DNA of 64,000 nucleotides, from NCBI GenBank assembly GCA_965217195.1, contig CBDCHL010000003.1, positions 186,001 to 250,000 of the forward strand. The letters run 5' to 3'. This document shows, in pieces, positions 42,813 through 50,911 of this stretch. The stretch is from UBA6623 sp965217195. Lineage in GTDB: Bacteria > Acidobacteriota > Terriglobia > Bryobacterales > UBA6623. The notes under the pieces are model-generated. The model searched no databases, was not told the origin of the DNA, and saw only the letters and a program-made list of their open reading frames with translations. Within the stretch, counting starts at the first letter, position 1, and every line of letters begins with the position of its first letter. Both the position numbers and the translations under genes were made by a program.

Positions 42813-44627
42813 ATGGCCGGCACTGATCAACCCACCGTTTCCGGCGAAGGCACGGCCGACGACCCACCGACCCGGAACGCCCCCACGCCGGCATCCGACG
42901 CGGCCTTGCCCCAGATGCCGGGTCTCCCCGACCCCAACGCCGCGCCCGACGACGATGACGGCTTCGATGCCGTCGGGATCGACGAACTTCTCAAAGAACT
43001 AGACAGTCGGGCGCCCGCCGCCCCAAGCGCTTCGGAAGGCCCGCTGACCGGAACCATCGTCAATGTCCGTGACGACGGCTTCTTTGTGGACATCGGCCGC
43101 AAATCCGAGGCCTTTTTGCCGCGTGAAGACGCACGCGAGGGCGATGCCGAGGCGGAGTTGGCCGTCGGCGAGGAGGTGGCGGTCAGCATCACCGGACGAT
43201 CCGCCGACGGTTATTTGAATCTTTCCCGCGTGATCGCCGAACGCCCCAAGGATTGGTCGCAGTTCGAGGCGGCTTTCGAGGCCGGAACGCCGATCGCCGG
43301 CACGGTCAGCGAGGTGATCAAAGGCGGGCTGGCCGTCGATGTGGGCGTGCGGGCGTTTTTGCCCGCCTCTCGCAGCGGCGCGCGGGAGACCGCCGACCTC
43401 GAAAAGCTCGTCGGCGAGGAGATCCGTTGCCGTATCGCGCAACTCGATGTCGAGGACGAAAACGTCATCCTCGACCGGCGCGTGTTGCTCGAGGAAGAAC
43501 AGGAACAAAAGCGCCGTGATCGCATTGCGTCGCTCGAGCCGGGCATGACCGTCACGGGTACCGTGCGGGACCTTCGCGAGTTCGGCGCCTTCGTCGACTT
43601 AGGCGGCGTCGACGCCCTGCTGCACGTCAGTGACCTCGCTTGGGAGAGGGTCAAGGACGTTTCCTCGGTTCTTAACGTCGGCGATTCGGTCGAGGTCAAA
43701 GTTCTCAAGGTCGAACAAGACGGCAAGCGCATCTCGGTGGGTCGCAAGCAATTGACCCCCGACCCCTGGACCAAGATCGGCGAGAAGCTCGAAGTCGGCG
43801 CGCGAGTGAAGGGGACGGTCAGGAAATTGATGGACTTCGGGGCCTTTGTCGAACTGGAGCCGGGCGTCGAGGGCCTGATCCATATTTCGGAAATGTCGTG
43901 GGCGCGGCGAGTCCGCCATCCCAAGGACTTGCTCAGCGTGGGCGACGTCGTCGAGGTTGTAGTCCTCGAAATGAAAATCGGCCAGCGGCGCATCGGTTTA
44001 GGCCTCAAGCAAGCCCTCGGCGACCCCTGGGCCGACGCCTCGAAGAAGTTCGCCCCCGGAACGACAGTGGAGGGAACCGTTCGCAACCTGACGAACTTCG
44101 GGGCATTCATCGAAGTCGAGGCGGGCGTGGAAGGCCTGCTCCACGTCTCCGACATGGTCGAGGACCGCCACGTCAACCACCCCGGCGAAATCGTCAAAGT
44201 CGATCAAAAGGTGCAGGTCGCCGTGACCGGCGTCGATGTCGAAAAGCGCCGCCTCCGGCTCAGCATGAAGGCGCTTCAGCCCGACGACAGAGACGACTTC
44301 ATCGAAGAGCACCAAGTGGGCGACGCCGTGACCGGGCGAGTTGCGAAACTGTCGAAGAAGAAAGCGGTGGTTGAGTTGGGCGAGGGCCTCCAAGCCGTTT
44401 GTTTCCTCGATGCCGATGCCGAGGGGCCCGCCGAGACGGCCGATTCCGCGCCCGCGAAGGACGTTTCGTCGCTGGGCGCCATGTTGCAGTCGGCCTGGAA
44501 GGGCGACGGCTCGTCGGGAGATTTGGCCGATCGCCGCGGCGAGAAATTACAGCTCGGCCAAGTCCGCAGCTTCAAGATCACCAAGCTTGACGCCAAAAAA
44601 CGCACGGTTGAACTCCAGTTGGTGTAA
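42813..44627 (+). CDS. rpsA: Ribosomal protein S1-type S1-domain protein
   Basis: About 604 aa with six S1 RNA-binding domains: GTIVNVRDDGFFVDIGRKSE, AGTVSEVIKGGLAVDVGV, TGTVRDLREFGAFVDLGGVD, KGTVRKLMDFGAFVELEPGV, EGTVRNLTNFGAFIEVEAGV and a degenerate last one (TGRVAKLSKKKAVVELGEGL). This number and order match bacterial S1 or its paralogues, which bind mRNA on the 30S subunit. The N-terminal 60 residues are Pro/Asp-rich and disordered. Start at 42813 or 42792; neither has a strong ribosome binding site. The lipoprotein gene follows 22 bp later, so the two may be cotranscribed. Confidence 0.88.
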   Translation: MAGTDQPTVSGEGTADDPPTRNAPTPASDAALPQMPGLPDPNAAPDDDDGFDAVGIDELLKELDSRAPAAPSASEGPLTGTIVNVRDDGFFVDIGRKSEAFLPREDAREGDAEAELAVGEEVAVSITGRSADGYLNLSRVIAERPKDWSQFEAAFEAGTPIAGTVSEVIKGGLAVDVGVRAFLPASRSGARETADLEKLVGEEIRCRIAQLDVEDENVILDRRVLLEEEQEQKRRDRIASLEPGMTVTGTVRDLREFGAFVDLGGVDALLHVSDLAWERVKDVSSVLNVGDSVEVKVLKVEQDGKRISVGRKQLTPDPWTKIGEKLEVGARVKGTVRKLMDFGAFVELEPGVEGLIHISEMSWARRVRHPKDLLSVGDVVEVVVLEMKIGQRRIGLGLKQALGDPWADASKKFAPGTTVEGTVRNLTNFGAFIEVEAGVEGLLHVSDMVEDRHVNHPGEIVKVDQKVQVAVTGVDVEKRRLRLSMKALQPDDRDDFIEEHQVGDAVTGRVAKLSKKKAVVELGEGLQAVCFLDADAEGPAETADSAPAKDVSSLGAMLQSAWKGDGSSGDLADRRGEKLQLGQVRSFKITKLDAKKRTVELQLV

Positions 44628-44649
44628 AATCACTCGCTGGAGGTTCGCC

Positions 44650-45666
44650 ATGCTCAAGTTTTTCTCCGTTTCTCTCTTCAGTCTTTTTCTGCTGGGCGGC
44701 TGCTCCGCGCCGGAGCCGGAACCCGAGCCCGTTGACCACGGCGCCGGGACCGTTCTCCGTGCCGACCCCGCCGTCGACGCGATCATTCCCGAGGACTACA
44801 AGATCGAAAAGCTGCACGGCGGCTTCCAGTTCACCGAAGGACCGGTTTGGATCAACAAGGACGGTGGCTATCTGCTCTTCAGCGACATCCCCGCCAATGC
44901 CGTTTATAAATGGACGCCCGACGGGCAGGTGACCGATTTTCTCAAGCCCGTCTTCGAGGACGAGTACGACGAAGGTCGCTACGTCGGCTCGAACGGGCTG
45001 CTGCTCGACCCCGACGGCAATTTGCTGTTGTGTGAGCACGGCGGACGGCGGGTTTCGCGCATAGGCGCGGACGGCACGCGCACGACCGTCGTCGACAAGT
45101 ATGAAGGCAAGGGTCTCAACAGCCCGAATGACGCCGTGTTTCATTCCGACGGCTCGCTCTATTTCACCGACCCGCCCTACGGTTTCGCGCAGCAGGATGA
45201 CGACCCCGCCAAGGAACTCGATTTCAACGGGATCTATCGCTACAGCGCCGACGGCAAGCTGACGCTGCTCAACCGTGATCAGACGCGCCCCAACGGGATT
45301 GGATTGTCGCCTGATGAGAAAACTCTCTACGTCGCGAACTCCGACCCGAACAGCAAGCTCTGGATGTCCTACCCCGTCAACGACGACGGCACACTCGGGG
45401 AAGGCGCCGTTTTCTTCGACGCCACGTCCAACGAGGCCGATGGGTTACCGGACGGCCTCGCGCTGGACGCGCAGGGCAACGTCTACGCAACGGGGCCGGG
45501 AGGCGTCTGGATCTTCAACCCCGAGGGCAAGCATTTGGGGACGATTCAGCCCGAAGAAGTCCCCGCCAACGCAACCTTCGGCGACGCCGACGGCATGACG
45601 CTCTACATGACGGCGCGTACTGGGCTTTATCGGGTTCGGCTGAAGGCGAAGGGGCTGGGGCGGTAG
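44650..45666 (+). CDS. SMP-30/gluconolactonase-family lipoprotein
   Basis: 338 aa. Lipoprotein signal with lipobox LLGGC (Cys18) and a Pro-Glu linker (PEPEPEP), then an SMP-30/gluconolactonase propeller: FTEGPVWINKDGGYLLFSDI, YVGSNGLLLDPDGNLLLCEH, NSPNDAVFHSDGSLYFTDPP, TRPNGIGLSPDEKTLYVAN and DGLPDGLALDAQGNVY. A Glu/Asn/Asp metal site is preserved. It should sit on a membrane facing the periplasm and hydrolyse sugar lactones. GGAGG at 44639-44643 fixes the ATG at 44650. Confidence 0.92.
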   Translation: MLKFFSVSLFSLFLLGGCSAPEPEPEPVDHGAGTVLRADPAVDAIIPEDYKIEKLHGGFQFTEGPVWINKDGGYLLFSDIPANAVYKWTPDGQVTDFLKPVFEDEYDEGRYVGSNGLLLDPDGNLLLCEHGGRRVSRIGADGTRTTVVDKYEGKGLNSPNDAVFHSDGSLYFTDPPYGFAQQDDDPAKELDFNGIYRYSADGKLTLLNRDQTRPNGIGLSPDEKTLYVANSDPNSKLWMSYPVNDDGTLGEGAVFFDATSNEADGLPDGLALDAQGNVYATGPGGVWIFNPEGKHLGTIQPEEVPANATFGDADGMTLYMTARTGLYRVRLKAKGLGR

Positions 45667-45906
45667 GGCGCCCCCCGGGCGCGCCCGTAGCGCAACGCTG
45701 CAGCGGCGATTCCCTGGGGGTCCACGGGCGAAGCCGTCCGAACAATACGCCGGTCCGGCCGGGGCCGCCTAAACCCGGTTTGGCGGGCAGTTTGGTGGAC
45801 GACAATATACTTTATCGTCTAGTAAATCAAGTTCCGCCTGACAAGTTTGAACCGCTCAGGTTTAGCTCAGCGGCCACCGGCGGCCTCGCACAAACGCCTC
45901 CAGCGT

Positions 45907-46302
45907 TTAGCCTTCAGCGATCATTTCGACGAGTTGAATCAGGTTGCCGCAAGTGTCGTTGAAGACCGCCATCTTCACGTCGCCTGCCGTCATCGGCCCC
46001 TGGGTGAACTCGACGCCGAGACCGCCAAGTCGCTTGAACTCCGCATCTAGATCATCGACCTGAAAGGAAGCGGCAGGGATGCCATCTGTCACGAGCGCTT
46101 CTTTGAAGGGGCCGACAGCCGGGTGCTCGCTCGGCTCTAGCAGTAACTCCGTGCCGCCGGGCTCGCCCTTCGCGGTTACGGTCAGCCAACGATGCTCGCC
46201 AAGGGGAATGTCTCGCTTCATCTCGAAGCCGAGCACTTTGGTGTAGAAATCCAGAGCCTTGGCCTGGTCATCGACAAGAACGCTGGTGACGTAAATCTTC
46301 AT
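45907..46302 (-). CDS. VOC-family (glyoxalase/extradiol-like) protein
   Basis: 131 aa, two beta-alpha-beta-beta-beta repeats: MKIYVTSVLVDDQAKALDFY, TKVLGFEMKRDIPLGEHRWL, then FQVDDLDAEFKRLGGLGVEF and MAVFNDTCGNLIQLVE. The family includes glyoxalase I, fosfomycin-resistance enzymes and others; metal-ligand positions are only partly recognisable, so the activity is open. Its ATG overlaps the stop of the ArsR-type regulator (ATGA type), so they form one translationally coupled unit. Confidence 0.87.
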   Translation of the reverse strand: MKIYVTSVLVDDQAKALDFYTKVLGFEMKRDIPLGEHRWLTVTAKGEPGGTELLLEPSEHPAVGPFKEALVTDGIPAASFQVDDLDAEFKRLGGLGVEFTQGPMTAGDVKMAVFNDTCGNLIQLVEMIAEG

Positions 46303-46604
46303 GCGCCCTCCTCAAATCTAGCGATCCAGCCGCCGAGCAATCGAGACAGCGGCGCGGTATTCAAAGAGTGGAGCTTGGTCGTACCGTGCCACTCCACTTC
46401 GACAATGCCGACTGTTTCGAGCACGGACAGGTGCCGTGAGAATGCCTGCCGGCTGTGACCGATTCCGTGCTCCGTGACGACCCGCGTGTAGAGCTCAAAG
46501 AGCGACTGTCGATCGCGAAGAGCCAACTTATCGATGATCCGGCGTCTAGTCGTATCGCTAATTGCCCGGAAGATCCGATTGAGGTCGTCATCAGAATCTG
46601 CCAT
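46299..46604 (-). CDS. ArsR-family winged-helix regulator
   Basis: 101 aa. The winged HTH reads LNRIFRAISDTTRRRIIDKL, TEHGIGHSRQAFSRHLSVLE and TVGIVEVEWHGTTKLHSLNT, as in ArsR/SmtB-like repressors without metal cysteines. Start at 46604 (MADSDDD) fits the family and is preceded within 30 bp by a strong palindrome (46612-46633). The adjacent VOC gene is the likely regulated partner; the pair ArsR + VOC or SRPBCC is a common one in bacteria. Confidence 0.88.
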   Translation of the reverse strand: MADSDDDLNRIFRAISDTTRRRIIDKLALRDRQSLFELYTRVVTEHGIGHSRQAFSRHLSVLETVGIVEVEWHGTTKLHSLNTAPLSRLLGGWIARFEEGA

Positions 46605-46611
46605 AAACCAG

Positions 46612-46633
46612 TATGCAACATTAGTGTTGCATA
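46612..46633 (-). promoter_or_regulatory. Putative ArsR operator (perfect 9-bp inverted repeat)
   Basis: TATGCAACA (46612-46620) and TGTTGCATA (46625-46633) are perfect complements around a 4-base centre, 7 bp upstream of the arsR-type start codon. The position and symmetry suit binding of a dimeric winged-helix repressor controlling its own unit. A shorter palindrome, GTTGC...GCAAC, overlaps its downstream edge. Confidence 0.6.
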
Positions 46634-46647
46634 AGCAACCGTCGTAC

Positions 46648-46680
46648 CGCTGCAACCCTTCCCCCAGTCTGTTGGAGCGG
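46648..46680 (+). repeat. Short hairpin repeat, copy 1
   Basis: CGCTGCAACCCTTCCCCCAG followed by TCTGTTGGAGCGG. Partner of copy 2 at 46826-46858; the arms GCTGCAAC and GTTGGAGC pair with one mismatch. Confidence 0.6.
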
Positions 46681-46825
46681 GCCGCCCGAGCCGGACTCAT
46701 CGAAGTCCCTATCGAGCTTGATACGGACGACACGGTTGCCCAGGTCGTGACGGGCTAATCGCGATCGTTCTCCGCTTCTTGCCGTTGTCGGCAAGAGACC
46801 AAGTTCCTGCCAGGTCGTCTTGCCG

Positions 46826-46858
46826 CCTGCAACCCTTCCCCCCATAGTGTTGCAGCGG
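46826..46858 (+). repeat. Short hairpin repeat, copy 2
   Basis: CCTGCAACCCTTCCCCCCAT followed by AGTGTTGCAGCGG. Arms CTGCAAC and GTTGCAG are perfectly complementary. 178 bp from copy 1 and in the same orientation. Confidence 0.6.
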
Positions 46859-46930
46859 CCCACCGCAGCCGGCCACCCCGGTTGAGTCCGCTTGCCGGCG
46901 ATAAAGGCATTTTGTCATCAGTAACGAGAG

Positions 46931-47097
46931 CTACACCAACTCTAGGCGCACCTCGCTCCCGATCGCCGCGGCCGCCTTCTGCAGCGTTGCCAGCGTGACG
47001 GATTCTTTTTCGGGATCGAGCAAGCGATCCAGCTGAGAGCGGCTGGTGTGCATGCGCCGCGCCACATCTCAGCCTTTGACAGACCGTCGGCAGTCAT
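46931..47097 (-). pseudogene. Decayed XRE-type HTH regulator/antitoxin
   Basis: Reading from 47097: MTADGLSKAEM, then a frame change, then ARRMHTSRSQLDRLLDPEKE and SVTLATLQKAAAAIGSEVRL followed by ELV-stop at 46931. Joined, this is a typical small HTH protein (about 55 aa of the helix-turn-helix core). Two extra bases (TG) after AEM break the frame, and the N-terminus seems missing. Proteins of this kind are antitoxins or repressors. Confidence 0.6.
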
Positions 47098-47129
47098 TGC
47101 GCTTGGATCTGACGCGCCGGCACGCGTTT

Positions 47130-47222
47130 ATGCGGTTGTACGTTGAGCTAATTGATTCGTCTGAGTACGAGAACGTCATGGACTGGGTCGACGAGAACGG
47201 CAACGAGGTTCAGCGGACATAA
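47130..47222 (+). other. Tiny open frame, possible gene remnant
   Basis: 30 codons (MRLYVELIDSSEYENVMDWV and onward to ENGNEVQRT). Acidic and without a recognised family; it lies between two decayed genes and may be the end of a lost protein. Confidence 0.2.
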
Positions 47223-47226
47223 ACGC

Positions 47227-47372
47227 GTGCCACGAAGACTGGCGGTCGAAGGGCGCAGAATTCCTGACTCCGCCAACCGACCGTGGCGCGGAATTACGCT
47301 GCTATAGCGGGACCCGACGGCTACCTGATCGAAGTCGGTCAGACGACCAGCTTGTTCGAAAATCGCGGTTAG
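47227..47372 (+). pseudogene. Decayed VOC-family gene, 3' fragment
   Basis: DWRSKGAEFLTPPTDRGAEL then RCY, a frame change, then GPDGYLIEVGQTTSLFENRG and stop. This is the classic C-terminal repeat of a VOC protein (RDPDGYLIEVGQTT). The 5' half is gone, and a base or two has been lost at about 47305-47310. It is not the partner of the intact VOC gene at 45907, which has a different C-terminus. Confidence 0.65.
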
Positions 47373-47436
47373 GTGCTATGCACGGTAGACTACAAACGCA
47401 TCACTATCCCCGCCTGATGTGGGATGAGCATTCGTG

Positions 47437-48597
47437 ATGAGTTCGCCGGCGCATGCATCGATCGTCTCTCCGGAGGACCAGAGCGTCACCTTCGTGGAAC
47501 TGTTCTTCGACCTGGTGTTCGTGTTTTCCGTCACACAGATCGTCGGACACCTCCATCACCACCTCGATTGGGTCGGGGTGGGGCAGTCGGTGCTCATGTT
47601 CTGGCTCGTGTGGTGGGCTTGGACACAGTTCACCTGGGCGCTCAACGCGGCCGACACAACCCACCCTGCCGTTGAGCTTGCGACGCTGGGTGCAACGGGT
47701 GTCTCATTCTTTATGGCGGTGGCGGTGCCGGAAGCCTTTTCTGGTGGAGCTGCCTCGTTCGCAGTCCCCTACGTTCTTGTACGCGTCGTCGGGCTTGCGC
47801 TCTACAGCCGGGTAGCGTGGGTAACCCATCCCACGAAACATGCCGCCGTCCGAACTTTTTCCTTGATGTCCGTCGGTGGACTTATGGCCGTGCTTGCGGG
47901 CGGATTCGCGGGCGGGGAAACACAATACTGGCTTTGGGCCCTAGCCATTGTTCTCGATGTCGTGGCAGCGCTGGCGGTAGGTGACCTCGAGGGCTGGGAC
48001 CTTCACGCCGACCACTTTAGTGAACGCCACGGTCTATTTGTCATCATTGCGCTGGGCGAGTCCCTCATAGTGGCTGGCGGGGGTGTGTCCGGAGTACAGA
48101 TCACAGAGGATGCTAATCTCGTTGCTGTCGGCGCTTTTGCGGTAGCGGCCACGTGTGCGCTCTGGTGGAGCTACTTCGCGTGCGCCAAGCCGGCGCTCGA
48201 CCGAGCGTTGGCGGCGGCGGCCGGCGCGGAGCGTTCGAAGCTGGGGCGTGACATCTTCAGCCTGCTCCACTTTGTGATAATCCTCGGCGTCATTGGGTTT
48301 GCCGCCGCTGTCGAGGAGATTGTGACTCACCCGGCCGATCCACTGGCTCTCGAGGGTCGGCTGGCGCTTGCCTTAGGGTTGGCGCTCTTTATCGGAGGCA
48401 TGGCGGCGGCGCTGTGGCGCGGGACTGGCCGGCTTCCAGTGGCGCCCGTCCTGCTCACGACTGCTACTGCTGTCGCCCTGGTCGCTGTGTACGGCGTCCG
48501 CCCGGCGGTCAGCCTAGCGATTGCGCTCGTGGGTGTTTCGCTTCTCGCCGGCCGCGAGCATCGAGAGCATTACGGCAAGGCCGCGCTCCATCGTTGA
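47437..48597 (+). CDS. Low temperature requirement protein A (LtrA) family
   Basis: 386-aa membrane protein with about ten hydrophobic segments. The LtrA start is clear: VSPEDQSVTFVELFFDLVFV, FSVTQIVGHLHHHLDW, FWLVWWAWTQFTWALNAADT, followed by HFSERHGLFVIIALGESLIV, the best conserved stretch of the family. Named after Listeria low-temperature growth mutants; molecular function is unknown. ATG at 47437 directly follows a GTG alternative at 47434. Stands alone next to the decayed genes. Confidence 0.9.
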   Translation: MSSPAHASIVSPEDQSVTFVELFFDLVFVFSVTQIVGHLHHHLDWVGVGQSVLMFWLVWWAWTQFTWALNAADTTHPAVELATLGATGVSFFMAVAVPEAFSGGAASFAVPYVLVRVVGLALYSRVAWVTHPTKHAAVRTFSLMSVGGLMAVLAGGFAGGETQYWLWALAIVLDVVAALAVGDLEGWDLHADHFSERHGLFVIIALGESLIVAGGGVSGVQITEDANLVAVGAFAVAATCALWWSYFACAKPALDRALAAAAGAERSKLGRDIFSLLHFVIILGVIGFAAAVEEIVTHPADPLALEGRLALALGLALFIGGMAAALWRGTGRLPVAPVLLTTATAVALVAVYGVRPAVSLAIALVGVSLLAGREHREHYGKAALHR

Positions 48598-48657
48598 CAT
48601 TCGCTTAGGACGCTCAGCAATCTTGATCGCACGATGAGTCTATTGGAGAATAGCGAT

Positions 48658-49629
48658 ATGAAGCCGGCTCACCGCTCCAAACCCACCGTCGGGCTGTCGG
48701 ATTGGCCCGAACTGCCGTACGGGGAGTGGGGTGACACGATCGCCACCCTCCACATGTGGTTTCAGATCGTCGGGAAGGTTCGCATGGAGCTTTCCCCCTG
48801 GGTGAACCACTCCTGGAACGCAGTGCTTTACGTCACCTCGCGGGGGCTCACCACCTCGCCGATTCCCTATGGCGCTCGCGATTTCCAGATCGACTTCGAC
48901 TTCATCAATCACGCGCTCCGGGTAGCCGCGAGCGACGGCACAGTACGGAACCTAGAGCTCCGACCCAGGACTGTGGCCGAATTCTACACTCAGGTTCTGA
49001 GCGCGCTACGAGACCTGGGATGCGAGGTCGCAATCCAGCCGGAGCCTAACGAGGTGCCCGACCCGACCCCGTTCGGCGAAGACGAAGTGCACTCCGCGTA
49101 TGACCCTGTGCACGCAAGCGCCCTGTGGGGTGCGCTGCGCAACACTGCGCGCGTCATGGGTGAGTTTCGGGCGCGTTTCATCGGCAAAGTGAGCCCAATC
49201 CACTTCTTTTGGGGAGGCCCTGACCTCGCCGTGACGAGGTTCTCCGGACGCGCCGCGCCCGAACACCCGGGCGGCATCCCTCACCTGCCGGATGAGATTA
49301 CTCGCGAGGCCTACTCGCACGAGGTGTCGAGCTGTGGGTTTTGGCCCGGGAACGCCGGCGCCCCCGATCCCATCTTCTACGCCTACGCTTACCCAACCCC
49401 CAAGGGGTACGCCGAAGCCGCGGTCGAGCCTGGTGCGGCGTCCTGGCACAAGGACCTCGGGGAGTTCGTCCTCACTTACGACGCAGTCCGGGACTCCGAT
49501 GCGCCCGACGAGACCCTGCACGCTTTTTTCCAGAGTGCATACGAAGCCGCGGCCGACTTGGCAGCCTGGGATCGTGAGGCGCTCGAACGACCTCGCGGCT
49601 TCAGGCCGCTGCCCGGGGCAGCGTTCTAG
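48658..49629 (+). CDS. DUF5996-family protein
   Basis: 323 aa. Matches the DUF5996 pattern: WPELPYGEWGDTIATLHMWF, QIVGKVRMELSPWVNHSWN, YVTSRGLTTSPIPYG, FWGGPDLAVTRFSGRAAPEH and SHEVSSCGFWPGN, then YAYAYPTPKGY. The biochemical role is unknown. I use the ATG at 48658 because GGAG at 48645-48648 is well placed; 48634 is the alternative. The end overlaps the end of the methyltransferase gene by 4 bp on the opposite strand. Confidence 0.88.
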   Translation: MKPAHRSKPTVGLSDWPELPYGEWGDTIATLHMWFQIVGKVRMELSPWVNHSWNAVLYVTSRGLTTSPIPYGARDFQIDFDFINHALRVAASDGTVRNLELRPRTVAEFYTQVLSALRDLGCEVAIQPEPNEVPDPTPFGEDEVHSAYDPVHASALWGALRNTARVMGEFRARFIGKVSPIHFFWGGPDLAVTRFSGRAAPEHPGGIPHLPDEITREAYSHEVSSCGFWPGNAGAPDPIFYAYAYPTPKGYAEAAVEPGAASWHKDLGEFVLTYDAVRDSDAPDETLHAFFQSAYEAAADLAAWDREALERPRGFRPLPGAAF

Positions 49630-50696
49630 GGGGCCTCCCGCCGGGGCCGCAAGCCACAACGCTCCCGAGCCGCTTCCAGATATTCGTTGGAAACGTCGAT
49701 ACCCACCGACTTGCGCCCCAGCCGGTAGGCGGCCAGCATAGTCGTCCCCGTGCCGCAGAAGGGGTCAAGGACGATTCCCTCCGGCGGGCAGGTTGCTAGG
49801 ATCGGCAGTTTGCAGAGGTCTTCCGGGTAGGGGGCGTAGTGGTCGCGGCGGCCTTGGGTGTCTTCGGGGAGGATGTCCCAGACGTCTTTGGGCTTGCCGC
49901 CCTTGGGGTGGTAGCGCAGGAAATAAAAGCCTTTGGCGGCGATTTCGGCGGCTCGTCCCGACACTGCTTCCGAGTCGGAATGAGTGGTCCTTTGTTGCCC
50001 TCGGATGATCATGCGGAAGTCAGCCAGGCGGCCGGCTTTGACTTTGTCGAGCATGGCTTCCAAGCCCTCGAACGCGGCGCGTTTTTCGGTTTCCGAAAGA
50101 GCCGTTGAAAGCTCGATCTGGCGGCGATAGCGCACTCCCGAAACTCCGGTCGCGGAAACGACTCGGCCCTTGACGACTTTCGCCGTTTGGGGGCGCGAGC
50201 GGATGGCGTCGATGTCGTAATAGTATTCGGGCGACTTCACCAAGTGAAAAACCGGCTCGTGAACATTGCGGAGCTTGTTTCGCGTGGGGTCGGGGCCGCC
50301 CTTGACCTTGTGCCAAACGACGTTGTTTCTGAGCAGCCAGCCCTGCGCGTCGGTCAACTCTAGTACGACGCGCCAGGGGATGCCGAGCAGGCTCTTTCGG
50401 CGATAGGCATCGCCGATGTTGAGCCACAGTGATCCCGAGGGCTTCAATACGCGGCGCACTTGGGCGAGGATGCGCAGCAGGTTGCGAATGTAGTCGGCCG
50501 GATCGGCCTCGAGGCCGATCCCCTCGCCCTGGTACTTGCGCTGCCCCCAGTAGGGCGGGCTTGTCATTGAGCAGTCGATGCAGCCGTCGGGCCAGGATTC
50601 GAGGATGTCCAGCGCATCGCCGGCGAAGAAGACGGGCTGCTTACGGGGGGATGCGAGGTACTTCGAAAGGCGAAGGCCGGGGCTGGGTCGCGCCAC
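49626..50696 (-). CDS. Site-specific DNA methyltransferase (beta type)
   Basis: 356 aa. The catalytic motif IV TSPPYWGQR comes first, and the SAM motif I DPFCGTGTTMLAAYRLGRKS comes last (beta order); TSPPYW is usual for N4-cytosine methyltransferases, though N6-adenine cannot be excluded. Between them are NIGDAYRRKSLLGIPWRVVL, WLLRNNVVWHKVKGGPDPTR, a target-recognition part (residues 180-260) and WDILPEDTQGRRDHYAPYPE. No restriction gene is adjacent, so it appears solitary. The start is uncertain; GTG at 50696 gives MARPSPGLRLSKYLA directly before the fold, while the open frame further upstream runs into hairpin repeat copy C. Confidence 0.85.
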   Translation of the reverse strand: MARPSPGLRLSKYLASPRKQPVFFAGDALDILESWPDGCIDCSMTSPPYWGQRKYQGEGIGLEADPADYIRNLLRILAQVRRVLKPSGSLWLNIGDAYRRKSLLGIPWRVVLELTDAQGWLLRNNVVWHKVKGGPDPTRNKLRNVHEPVFHLVKSPEYYYDIDAIRSRPQTAKVVKGRVVSATGVSGVRYRRQIELSTALSETEKRAAFEGLEAMLDKVKAGRLADFRMIIRGQQRTTHSDSEAVSGRAAEIAAKGFYFLRYHPKGGKPKDVWDILPEDTQGRRDHYAPYPEDLCKLPILATCPPEGIVLDPFCGTGTTMLAAYRLGRKSVGIDVSNEYLEAARERCGLRPRREAP

Positions 50697-50780
50697 AGCA
50701 ATATTGTAGGGGGCGGGGGGCGTCGGAGACTGCAGAGGCGGTAGACGGGCCAAGAGCCGGCCCGGGGGCGGGGCGGAGAA

Positions 50781-50832
50781 GACATGTCGCCAGGAGTGGC
50801 GACACGGCACGCAAGAGTGCGTGCGCCACGTC
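50781..50832 (-). repeat. Hairpin repeat family I, copy C
   Basis: GACATGTCGCCAGGAGTGGC, then GACACGGCACGCAAGAGTGC, then GTGCGCCACGTC. Stems TGTCGCCA/TGGCGACA and GCACGCA/TGCGTGC, the same plan as 15233-15282 and 42606-42660. It lies in the gap between the divergent methyltransferase and permease genes. Confidence 0.75.
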
Positions 50833-50911
50833 GGGGAGGGCAATACCTTCGGCGATTGGAAGCGAGTGAGCCGGCCCGTGGTGTGGCCCAAACCGGATAT
50901 CCTCAAAGTTC

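Larger units (their letters stand above)
46605..46930. other. Control region of the ArsR/VOC unit and a repeat pair
   Basis: No gene seen. It contains the putative ArsR operator (46612-46633) and two copies of a hairpin repeat (46648-46680 and 46826-46858). Confidence 0.5.

Noticed and set aside
50697..50906. N-terminal extension of the methyltransferase
   Set aside because: The residues there are encoded by the hairpin repeat (copy C) and GC-rich intergenic DNA, not by methyltransferase sequence.
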